64,000 nt of DNA, from contig NZ_CP109181.1 in assembly GCF_036248275.1 (NCBI RefSeq), positions 7,998,001 to 8,062,000 on the forward strand, in the 5' to 3' direction. This document shows positions 1 through 7,904 of the stretch, piece after piece (position 1 is the stretch's first letter; each line of letters starts with the position of its first letter). Origin of the DNA: Streptomyces sp. NBC_01716 (GTDB taxonomy: Bacteria > Actinomycetota > Actinomycetes > Streptomycetales > Streptomycetaceae). The notes beneath the pieces were generated by a model, which had not been told where the DNA came from, did no database searches, and saw nothing but the letters and a program-made list of their open reading frames with translations. A program made the translations under genes and the position numbers.

Positions 1-447
1 TTGGCGAAATAGAACCAGTCGGCCTCGACGGTCGCGCGGTGGCTGTGCAGCAGCATGGACGACTGGGCGTACTCGACGTCGCGGCGCAGCCCGAGCGCGG
101 CGATGGCCTCGGGCACGTTGGGGCGGTCGGCCACGATGTGGACCGACTTCAACTTGCCCAGGTCCGCAAGGAGTTGACGCAGCCGCGCGTCGCCGCCGGG
201 GCGGGAGATGCCGGGGACGCGGGCGTTGGACCAGTCGCCGATGAGGATGATGGGCAGGCCGGCCTTCGCGTACGAGAGCAGCTTCTCGGCGACGCCCAGC
301 TCCAGCGTGTGCTCCCGGCCGACCATGACGTCGCCGTCGACCACGAGGGCCTTGAGCGTCGGCCCGTCCGGCGCGAGGCGCCCGTCGCGTACGACGGCCG
401 ACGGCAGATCGAGCAGGCGCGGGCTGAGGAACGTGTGCGTCCAGCCG
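1..447 (-). pseudogene. Fragment of a GH106-like glycosyl hydrolase
   Basis: Read on the minus strand, one open frame gives a coherent protein segment (VGREHTLELGVAEKLLSYA, then LPIILIGDWSNARVPGI, then ADWFYFA) that runs off the left edge. It resembles the C-terminal half of secreted GH106-like (alpha-L-rhamnosidase type) hydrolases of Streptomyces. The upstream part of the gene is missing: at about 447 the similarity stops and a plus-strand nanE remnant begins. No start codon or ribosome site belongs to it. Whether the 3' end beyond the window is intact cannot be seen. The family is a judgement from remembered sequence patterns; an unrelated secreted hydrolase is possible. Confidence 0.55.
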
Positions 448-609
448 ACCGGTACGCCGCTCGTAGCGGAACGCGGCTACGCGACACCGGAAGAGGTACG
501 CGCGGCCTTCGACGCGGGCGCGCACGCTGTCGTGGTGGGCTTGGCCATTGTGGCCCCGGTCTGGCTGACCGCCCGCTTCGCCGACGCGACGCAGGCGACC
601 ACCCCGTAG
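448..609 (+). pseudogene. nanE: C-terminal fragment of N-acylglucosamine-6-phosphate 2-epimerase
   Basis: About 53 codons ending in TAG at 607-609 read LVAERGYATPEEVRAAF, then GAHAVVVGLAIVAPVWLTAR. This matches the last strand-helix units of the NanE (ManNAc-6-P epimerase) TIM barrel, including the phosphate-binding GAHAVVVG turn. The first three quarters of the roughly 230-residue enzyme are absent; upstream sequence belongs to an antisense hydrolase fragment. It cannot be functional. It marks a deletion or rearrangement joining two carbohydrate genes head to head. Confidence 0.7.
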
Positions 610-738
610 CCGGGCACCCGGGTCGGCCGGGGCCCTGCCCGAGGGGCTTCCGGCCGGGTTCACGTTCCGGCCGGATTGGCGTTCCCGACAGACCGACGTT
701 CCCGACTGGCCCCGGCGTGGCGCCCAGGTCGCGGGCTT

Positions 739-1365
739 CTATGGACGGGGTGATATCTCGGTGACGTGGCTGATCTCGTCGGACAGGACGTCGTTCAGCG
801 TGGCACGCGCCACCCTGGACCGCTCCATTGCGTCGGCCACCTCCTGACTGACCTCGTTCTCCTCCGCCTCGGGCGGCCGTACGGTCCGCCGCAGGATCTC
901 CGCGCGTACCACCCGGGTCGCCTCGCGCAGGGCGGCCAGGAGCCGGGCGCGGGCCTCGGCCGCCTGTATGTCACCCTCCGCCACGCCCGGGGGAATGGGA
1001 ACGGACTGCGACAACGTTTCCATGGAATCCACCCAGGCACCGCTGAAGGCCAGCGAGATCCCGGCCTTGTGGGCTTCCGTACTGACTTGGGCGATCACGT
1101 CGTCGTACCGTTCGAGGTCCATCGGCCGACCGGCCTCGAGGTCCTGGACGGTCCGCTCCAGCGCGTCGATCCACGCGCGGCCGGTCACCCTGACGAGGAG
1201 CAGCCGGGCGGTCTCGCCCTCCCGCCAGAGGGCCAGCTTCTCGGCGTCCTTCTGTTCGACCTGCCTGCGGTGCAGCCGCAAGGGCCCGTAGACCGCCGCC
1301 AGTCCCGCGACGCCGGCGCCTCCCAGCGCCCCGAGGACCCCGAACCACACACTGCTGTCAGCCAT
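739..1365 (-). CDS. Small membrane-anchored protein of unknown function
   Basis: A 208-residue protein starting MADSSVWFGVLGALGGAG; the ATG at 1365 was chosen because the hydrophobic segment follows at once (an ATG at 1374 is the alternative). Residues about 6-28 form one transmembrane helix. The rest is a charged, largely helical cytoplasmic domain rich in E, R and A with no motif I recognise. It is divergent from the kinase gene at 1565, with about 200 bp between them, so the two may share a regulatory region. I do not recognise the family and propose no function. Confidence 0.7.
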   Translation of the reverse strand: MADSSVWFGVLGALGGAGVAGLAAVYGPLRLHRRQVEQKDAEKLALWREGETARLLLVRVTGRAWIDALERTVQDLEAGRPMDLERYDDVIAQVSTEAHKAGISLAFSGAWVDSMETLSQSVPIPPGVAEGDIQAAEARARLLAALREATRVVRAEILRRTVRPPEAEENEVSQEVADAMERSRVARATLNDVLSDEISHVTEISPRP

Positions 1366-1564
1366 TCTGCCCATTCTTCCCCACGCCGAGCCGTCTGGGC
1401 GAGGCGATGAGGCGGCGCTCCGCCAAAACGCCGCGCCTCCTTCCCGCCAGACCCCGCGCGGCGTGCACGGGGCAGGGTGATCCGCCAAATCCACTACGCC
1501 TGACGGGCGTTGGGTGTGCCGTGCGAGGATATGGGGGGTGTGCCGAGGTGAGAGGACAACACGG

Positions 1565-4024
1565 TTGCTGCGAGCACTGAGCGACGTGTCACCGAGGCGG
1601 ATCGGGCCCTTCACCGTTCTGGCGCGGATCGGGGCCGGAGGTATGGGGGATGTCTACCTGGCCACCCCGTCGCCCGGTGCTCCGGTGGACAGACTGGTGG
1701 CGGTGAAAACCGTACGCCGTGACCTGGCCGACGACCCTTCGTTCCGCCGCCGGTTCCGCCGTGAGGCGGCCCTGGCCGGCACCGTTGACAGCCCATACAC
1801 CGTCACACCGGTCGATGTCGACGCGGACGCCGACGTGCCCTGGATGGCTGTCGAGTACGTCGCGGGCCCCACCCTCGCCGAGGCGGTCCGGCGCGGGGGG
1901 CCGCTGCCACAGGACGCCGTCCGCAGGCTGGGCGCCCACCTCGCCGGGGCGTTGAGCGGGCTGCACGCGGCTGGGATCGTCCACCGGGACATCAAGCCCG
2001 GGAATGTCCTGCTCGGTCTCGACCGTGCCCGCCTCATCGACCTGGGTCTCGCCGCCCGTGCCCAGGGGAGCGGCACCGACACCGAGCCAGACCTGGTGGT
2101 CGGTACGCCGGACTTCATGTCTCCGGAGCATCTCAGGGGCAGCCGTGCCGTGACCGCCGCGTCCGATGTCTTCAGTCTCGCCGCAGTGCTGTGCTACGCG
2201 GCGTCGGGAAGGAAACCGTTCGGGGCGGGACCCGTTCAGGTCGTACAGCACCGCATTTCCACTGCGGACGCCTCCCTCGAATCCGTGCCGGACGGTCTGC
2301 GGGAGATCCTTGAGGAGTGCCTGAGCCCGGATCCGGCCCGGCGGCCCCCGCCGGATCTGCTGCGGGAGCGGCTGAGTTCCCGGACGGCCTCGCAGTGGCC
2401 GGCTGGGTTACGGACCTTCATCGAGGAGTGCCGACAGGATGCCATGGCGCTCAGCGCCACCGGCAGACCACTCCTCGCGCCGCCGCCGACGGCCGATGCG
2501 ACGGCCGATCGGGCGAGCACGGATCGCGCGAGTACCGATCCGGCGGCCGGGCAGCCGAAGCGGCGCCGTGGGGAGTCGCCCGGCCAACGCCGTCGGATCG
2601 CCCTGGCCCTGGCCCTGGCCGCCGTGCTCGGCACGGGCGTGGGACTCGGCACGTACCTCTCCCGCCCGGTGAGCCGAGCGGCGAACACGGCTCCGACCAC
2701 CCCCCAACCGGCAACCGGCGCCGCCGTCATGGGAATCGACGACCGCGGCGGGGCCGATTCGTCCGGCGCCGTCCCACAGATCACGGACGGGCGCCCCGGC
2801 GACTGGCGGCCCTGGCAAGGCAAACTGTCCGGCCCCGCCATGGGCTGCGCCGCCGGGAGATCGGTCCTGGTGTGCCGGCTGACGGACGGCACGTACGAGA
2901 CGCTCGACTCCGGCACCGGCCGAAAGCTGTGGAACATCGGCCGGTACGACGCGAGTTCGCAGACAGACACCAGCCCGACCGGGTACGTCACCTTCGCCGC
3001 CCGTAGCACGCAGCCGACCGTCCACGGTAAGGACGTCGTCCTGAGCACGGACGGATGGCTACAGGTACGCCGCGCGCGAACCGGCGAAATCCGCTGGGAG
3101 AAGGAAGCGGCAGGCCCCCTCGGATTCTCCTCCCGCCCGCTCGTCGGCGACGGCCTGGTCTTCGCGGCGACGGTCCTCGGCAAGAATCTCGGCCTCACCG
3201 CCTTCGCCCTGGCCGACGGCCGGAAGCTGTGGAGCAAGGTTCTGAACAATCAGGACTACGCGCGTGCTCACCTACGGGACTTCGAGCCGGTCGCCTACGC
3301 CGACGGGCGCGTCTACGCGCTCGGCGACGGCGGCATCGTCTCGTACGACGCGCGGACCGGTGAACAACGCGGTCAGGTACAGGGCCGGGCGAAAGGCTGT
3401 GACTCCCTGCGGATAACGGGACCGACCGCGTTCTGCTCGTACTGGGAAACCTCCAACGCGGACCCGGCCTCCCCGACCTCGACCCTGCACCTGCTCCGGC
3501 TGGACGCGGCGACCCTCGCTCCCGCGGGTCGTCTGCCGACTCCCCGAGGCATCGACAAGGGGGGAGTCGCCGGACTGACAGCCGTGGACCACCGTGTCGC
3601 CGTGGTCTACGACCCCGAAAGCCTCAGTCCGCTCGATGACGACGACAACACTCCGTCGGCGGGACTGATCGTGCTCGACCAGCGGACGGGGAAGGAACGG
3701 GGACGCTTTCCCGTCGTGCCCAGCGGTCTTGAGAACGCGCGGACAGAGGCGTTCTCCGACGCGATGATCGCCGGCGATTCTCTGGTGTACGCGGACTACT
3801 CGGAACTCCACGTCATACCGCTGGGGAAGGCCGGCCGGCCGGGCAAGGAGCGCGTGCTTCCGGTACCCGGCGCTCCCGGCCCGCGGCCCGAGGAGCCCCA
3901 GGACCCGTACAGAAACATCCTGCCGTCCATGGAGATCCGTCCGCCGGTGCTGCTTCCGCTGGGCGGCGTCGCCTTCGTGGTCTACGACAAGGGGGCGGTC
4001 GCCTCCGTCGCCCTGCCGGGCTGA
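1565..4024 (+). CDS. Membrane Ser/Thr protein kinase with PQQ-type propeller
   Basis: About 819 residues. The N-terminal kinase domain shows a glycine loop (GAGGMGDVYLA), the VAVKTV lysine, a catalytic IVHRDIKPGN loop and an MSPEH activation-segment end. The metal-binding DFG is DLG here (LIDLGLA). A Pro/Ala-rich linker leads to one transmembrane helix (RRIALALALAAVLGTGVGL), then an extracytoplasmic domain with repeated W/Y-D-A-R-T-G-type blades like PQQ-binding beta-propellers. This architecture is known in actinobacterial receptor kinases, where the propeller is thought to sense external ligands. The start is uncertain: TTG 1565 follows GAGAGG; GTG 1586 and GTG 1514 are alternatives. The next, paralogous gene follows after 10 bp, so an operon is likely. 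Confidence 0.88.
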   Translation: MLRALSDVSPRRIGPFTVLARIGAGGMGDVYLATPSPGAPVDRLVAVKTVRRDLADDPSFRRRFRREAALAGTVDSPYTVTPVDVDADADVPWMAVEYVAGPTLAEAVRRGGPLPQDAVRRLGAHLAGALSGLHAAGIVHRDIKPGNVLLGLDRARLIDLGLAARAQGSGTDTEPDLVVGTPDFMSPEHLRGSRAVTAASDVFSLAAVLCYAASGRKPFGAGPVQVVQHRISTADASLESVPDGLREILEECLSPDPARRPPPDLLRERLSSRTASQWPAGLRTFIEECRQDAMALSATGRPLLAPPPTADATADRASTDRASTDPAAGQPKRRRGESPGQRRRIALALALAAVLGTGVGLGTYLSRPVSRAANTAPTTPQPATGAAVMGIDDRGGADSSGAVPQITDGRPGDWRPWQGKLSGPAMGCAAGRSVLVCRLTDGTYETLDSGTGRKLWNIGRYDASSQTDTSPTGYVTFAARSTQPTVHGKDVVLSTDGWLQVRRARTGEIRWEKEAAGPLGFSSRPLVGDGLVFAATVLGKNLGLTAFALADGRKLWSKVLNNQDYARAHLRDFEPVAYADGRVYALGDGGIVSYDARTGEQRGQVQGRAKGCDSLRITGPTAFCSYWETSNADPASPTSTLHLLRLDAATLAPAGRLPTPRGIDKGGVAGLTAVDHRVAVVYDPESLSPLDDDDNTPSAGLIVLDQRTGKERGRFPVVPSGLENARTEAFSDAMIAGDSLVYADYSELHVIPLGKAGRPGKERVLPVPGAPGPRPEEPQDPYRNILPSMEIRPPVLLPLGGVAFVVYDKGAVASVALPG

Positions 4025-4034
4025 GGGGGGCGTC

Positions 4035-6305
4035 GTGCTGAGACCGTTGGAACCGGGTGGGCCGGCCCGGCACATCGGCCCGTACCGCCTCCTGGGCCGA
4101 CTCGGCGAAGGCGGGTTCGGAGAAGTGCATCTGGCCTGCTCCGCCGCGGTCGCCACCGCCGATCCGAGCCACATGGTCGCCATCAAGACGATCCGCGCGG
4201 ACATGGACCCGCACCCGTCGGCCCGCAAGCGCTTCGCCCGGGAGATAGCGGCGGCCAAGTCCGTACGCAGTCCGTACACCGCCGCTCTCGTCGAAGGCCG
4301 GGCCGACGACGAGAGCGCGTGGCTGGCCACCGAGTACGTACCCGGCCCGTCTCTCGCCGAGGCCGTGGCGGACTGCGGGCCTCTGGACGTGTCCTCGGTA
4401 CGTCAATTGGGCGCCGCACTCGCCGGGGCGCTGGTCGCCGTCCACGGCGCCGGGTTGCTGCACCGCGATCTGAAGCCGGAAAACGTGCTGCTCTCGGCGT
4501 ACGGCCCCAAACTCATCGACTTCGGCATCGCCCGGTCCGTCGGCGCGTCCGCGCTCACCGTGCCGGGCACGCTCCTCGGCACGCTGCTGTTCATGTCGCC
4601 CGAGCACATCGACGACCAACGGACGGTGGTGCCGGCGACCGATGTGTTCTCCCTCGGTTCCGTGTTGTGCTTCGCGGCGACCGGGCAGGGTCCGTTCAAC
4701 TACGCCGACCGGGGGGTGCTGTTCCACCACATCCGGCTGGGGGACGCGAATCTCGGCGAGGTGCCGGAACCGCTGCGACCGGTCGTCGCCGCGTGCCTGC
4801 GGCCGGACCCCGCGCAACGGCCCACCCCGAACTGGGTGGCCGAGCAGCTCGGTCCGCCGCCGAAGGGCGCGTTCGAGTGGCCCGGTCCGGTGCTGTCGCT
4901 GATCGCCGAGCAGGACAGAACGGCTCGGCGCCTGGGGGCGCATGCGGGAGCGGATCTGCTCACCCAGGACACCGGCCCCCGCGTTCTGCCCTCACCGACG
5001 CTGACGGACGGCCCCAATCGGCCACCCGGGTCGAACGAGTCCGAGATCCATGTCCGTCCCCGTTGGCGCCGGAGCCTGCCCGCGGCGGCGGCGATACTCC
5101 TTGTGAGCGTGTCGGTGACCGTCCTCCTGAACGCCGGGAGCGGTGACGACGGGAACAGAGGCAGCGCCGGGAAGCCCAAGGCCGCCGCTCAGGTGTACAT
5201 GGCTCCCTACGCCGGAGAGGGACACGCCCGCGACCTCGGCGCCACCGCGACCTCACGCGACGCCCACCCTCCCAACTGGTCCCCATGGGCGATCAAGGCG
5301 CCCTCCGTGACCGGCCCTTGTGCCCTGACCGGTACGACGCTGATCTGCGCCGGGTACCGCGGCGCACTGACGGCGCTGGACGCGGAGAACGGCGACACGC
5401 GCTGGTCCCACCCCGCGTCCGGACCGCAACCGCCCACCGCGGGTCCGAACCTCGCCGTCGTCGGTGGTGTCGTCCACACCAACGGTCCGGCGGGCATCGA
5501 CGGTTACGCCGTCGAAAGCGGCGATCGGGCCTGGCACCGGGAGCCGGCGGTGGGCGCGTACGTCCTGAGAGGCGCGGACACCGTGGACGGCGTCATGTAC
5601 TCCGTCTACGTGGACAGGGAGATGAGCGCAGAGGGCGAAGAGGGGCCAGGTCTGCTTGTCGCGCAGAGGCTCGACGGCGACCGGAAGGAGCTGTGGCGTG
5701 TTCCCCTTTCGGGCGGCCCTCAGCAGCCGGTGACGGCCGGCGGCCGTGTGTACGTGCCGAGACGGGCGGGACTCATGTCCTTCGACGCTCGCACGGGCCA
5801 CAAGCCCGCCACCAACGACAAGGTGTGGTGCGGCGAAGTTCAGGTGCGGGACGGCCAGGTGCTCTGCAGCGGGGACGAACCGGGTGGCGTGCGCGTCCTG
5901 GACGCGCACACCCTGCGCGAACTCCGCCTGATCGGAAGGGGAATCCACCTCTCGGCGGCCCCGGCGGTCAACAGAGACGGTCTGCTGGCGTTGACGGACT
6001 TCAAGAACGTGTACCTCTACGATCTCCGGTCCGCCAAGCGCGTGTGGACCAAAGAGGCGTGGTCCAGGAACCGCCAGGCGGGATCGCTTTATTTCGCCGG
6101 CACCCGAATCATTCTCGCCGACGGGCTGAACGTTCACTCGTACGCGGCGAAGTCAGGAGAAGGAGAAGACACGATCGCCGTGCACCGTGGCCTCGCGTCC
6201 ACGGCTGAGGACGCGGACCCCGTACCGAACGGTGAATGCCTGGCCGCCGGAGGGGTGGTGTACATCCCCCTCACCGACGGCACGGTCATATCCGGCTATC
6301 TGTAG
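4035..6305 (+). CDS. Second membrane Ser/Thr kinase with PQQ-type propeller
   Basis: 756 residues from a GTG ten bases after the previous stop, with GAGGGGGG as ribosome site. The kinase domain has GEGGFGEVHLA, VAIKTI, LLHRDLKPEN, a canonical LIDFGIA and FMSPEH. One transmembrane helix (SLPAAAAILLVSVSVTVLL) lies near residue 345, followed by a propeller-like outer domain with repeats such as LTALDAENGDTRW and LMSFDARTGHKP. It is paralogous to the upstream kinase in order and length but clearly diverged, so an old tandem duplication. Co-transcription and cross-regulation are inferred from spacing only. Ligand and substrates cannot be read from sequence. Confidence 0.88.
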   Translation: MLRPLEPGGPARHIGPYRLLGRLGEGGFGEVHLACSAAVATADPSHMVAIKTIRADMDPHPSARKRFAREIAAAKSVRSPYTAALVEGRADDESAWLATEYVPGPSLAEAVADCGPLDVSSVRQLGAALAGALVAVHGAGLLHRDLKPENVLLSAYGPKLIDFGIARSVGASALTVPGTLLGTLLFMSPEHIDDQRTVVPATDVFSLGSVLCFAATGQGPFNYADRGVLFHHIRLGDANLGEVPEPLRPVVAACLRPDPAQRPTPNWVAEQLGPPPKGAFEWPGPVLSLIAEQDRTARRLGAHAGADLLTQDTGPRVLPSPTLTDGPNRPPGSNESEIHVRPRWRRSLPAAAAILLVSVSVTVLLNAGSGDDGNRGSAGKPKAAAQVYMAPYAGEGHARDLGATATSRDAHPPNWSPWAIKAPSVTGPCALTGTTLICAGYRGALTALDAENGDTRWSHPASGPQPPTAGPNLAVVGGVVHTNGPAGIDGYAVESGDRAWHREPAVGAYVLRGADTVDGVMYSVYVDREMSAEGEEGPGLLVAQRLDGDRKELWRVPLSGGPQQPVTAGGRVYVPRRAGLMSFDARTGHKPATNDKVWCGEVQVRDGQVLCSGDEPGGVRVLDAHTLRELRLIGRGIHLSAAPAVNRDGLLALTDFKNVYLYDLRSAKRVWTKEAWSRNRQAGSLYFAGTRIILADGLNVHSYAAKSGEGEDTIAVHRGLASTAEDADPVPNGECLAAGGVVYIPLTDGTVISGYL

Positions 6306-7027
6306 CCCCACCCTGACGGCCGATCCCCCCAGCGCCGCCACGCCCGCCCTCACCCGGGGCCCGACCCACCAACATCCGGTGGAGTTGGTGGCGGCTCCCT
6401 GCTTGGTGGGCGGCCCGGTCGCCACACAGTCCCGTACAAGACAGGGCGTCGACTTCAAGGAGTACCAGTCGCATATTTCACGTGAATCGCGCTTCGCGAC
6501 TTCTGTCGATGATCTGTGTGTCTTCTCGTAGACATTCGAGTGGCACCACTCCGCTTTATGGCACCCTGGGCAGGCTGGCACGCGGTCTCGATCGGAAGGT
6601 CGTAAACGCCGTTCCACCGCAGTGGACTATGGGCGCGCCAGCCAGCCGATAAGGACGCGCTCCAGCCTGCATGCGTGCTCCCATCCGGACAGGAGTGCCA
6701 GCCACTGCCGTCCCCGCATCTCGCCGAACGCGAACGCGAACCCGATCCTCGGCCGTGACGCTCGTTTGACGCTCAGAGGCCCTGACGCACCCTTCCCGGG
6801 TTGAATACATGCCACCTGACCTGGGGCTTTTCCATCCCTCACTGAATGTGACGTATTTCCGATGACGCACCACGTGGAGTGCGTGGCGATCCTTGAACCG
6901 GCCGCGAAAAGCTCCTGAGCTGCGGTTTTGTGCCTCCGCATGATGTGTGGTGTGTGCGTTACGGGCGATATCTTGACGCTGAGATGACGCTCGTTCTGAT
7001 GGGCTGTCAGGTGACCTGTTGGGCAGA
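6306..7027. other. 720-bp stretch without a supportable gene
   Basis: Open frames here are short, Arg/Pro-rich and change frame repeatedly, and base composition is visibly more AT-rich than the kinases. A minus-strand stretch near 6630-6760 (IGFAFAFGEMRGRQWLALL) has protein-like composition but no start, ribosome site or family I know. The segment leads directly into transposase remnants, so I read it as decayed mobile or non-coding DNA. Confidence 0.4.
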
Positions 7028-7329
7028 TCAGGCCCGGCAAGAGTCGCGTATATCGATGAGGCGTCGAGGGCGGGCGACGCTCTGCGCGGAGCTGCTGGTT
7101 GCTGATGTTGCCCCGAACGGGCCGGCATCACGCCACTGCCGGAAGCGGTTGGAGACGGTCGACCAGGCACCGAACTGCTGCGGCATCTCCCGCCACTGCC
7201 CGCCAGTCCTGAACCGCCAGATCACGCCCTCTGCTGCCGTAGCCGCTCAGGCTACGGTCCGTACTCGCCGATCGGCAGGTACGGCTCGATGAACCTCCGT
7301 TCCGCGCCCGTCAGTTGCACTCGCGTCAC
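7028..7329 (-). pseudogene. IS5-family transposase, N-terminal remnant
   Basis: From GTG 7329 the minus strand reads TRVQLTGAERRFIEPYLP then hits a TAG; a shifted frame resumes with VIWRFRTGGQWREMPQQFG and WSTVSNRFRQWRDAG. These are the helix-turn-helix and DUF4096-like start of Streptomyces IS5-type transposases. At least one in-frame stop and one frameshift break it, and nothing of the DDE catalytic domain follows. It is a dead 5' fragment. Confidence 0.75.
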
Positions 7330-7428
7330 GCAAGATGATCTACCAGTCCAGGCCCCGCCCAGAGCACGGGTCCTGAAAGTTGATCACGACTCGATACCCT
7401 CCCTGAAGCGTGTGGCAGAAGGCTGCGA

Positions 7429-7837
7429 TTGGGGCATTTCACTTGTGTGCGTGGGGTGTTGAGGGCTGAGCCGGCGTGGGTGGAGACATTCGCCGGGCTG
7501 AGGATGCGACAGTCCGAGCGGCTGTGGATTGTGGACGGCACCCTCGTCCCGGTCCGTGACCGAACGACCGGAGCGTCCTCACGCAACTACCGGTTTTCTG
7601 CGAACGTGCAGGTCATCATCGACGCCGACACGAAGCTGGTGATCGCCGCGGCCCGTCCGGTGCCCGGCAACACCGCGGATGCCAAAGCCTGGCGGGAATC
7701 CGGCCTGGCCCAGCAGTGCCAGGGCGTGACCGTCCCCGCCGACGGCGCTTACATCATCACCGGCCTCGTCATCCCGCACCGCAAACGCCCCGGCCGGGCC
7801 CTGCTGCCCGGCGAGGAAGAAGACAACGCCGAGCACC
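7429..7837 (+). pseudogene. IS5-type (DDE_4) transposase, internal fragment
   Basis: A plus-strand frame from TTG 7429 gives SERLWIVDGTLVPVRDR, NYRFSANVQVIIDADTKLV, then PADGAYI, HRKRPGR and EEEDNAEH. This is the DDE_4 core with the first Asp (VDGT) and second Asp (ADGAY). After EEEDNAEH similarity ends, so the helix with the catalytic Glu is lost; the open frame then runs antisense through the end of the hydrolase gene. The N-terminal helix-turn-helix part is also missing or frameshifted. It is not from the same reading unit as the minus-strand remnant at 7028-7329. Confidence 0.72.
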
Positions 7838-7904
7838 AGTGGCCCAGGCCACAGGCCGACTCGTTCGCCATCAGGGCTCCGGACGGGGCACACGCCATGT
7901 CCCG

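Noticed and set aside
38..764. Plus-strand 241-residue open frame at the left edge
   Set aside because: It crosses the hydrolase/nanE junction in a frame matching neither and is His/Arg/Gly-rich.
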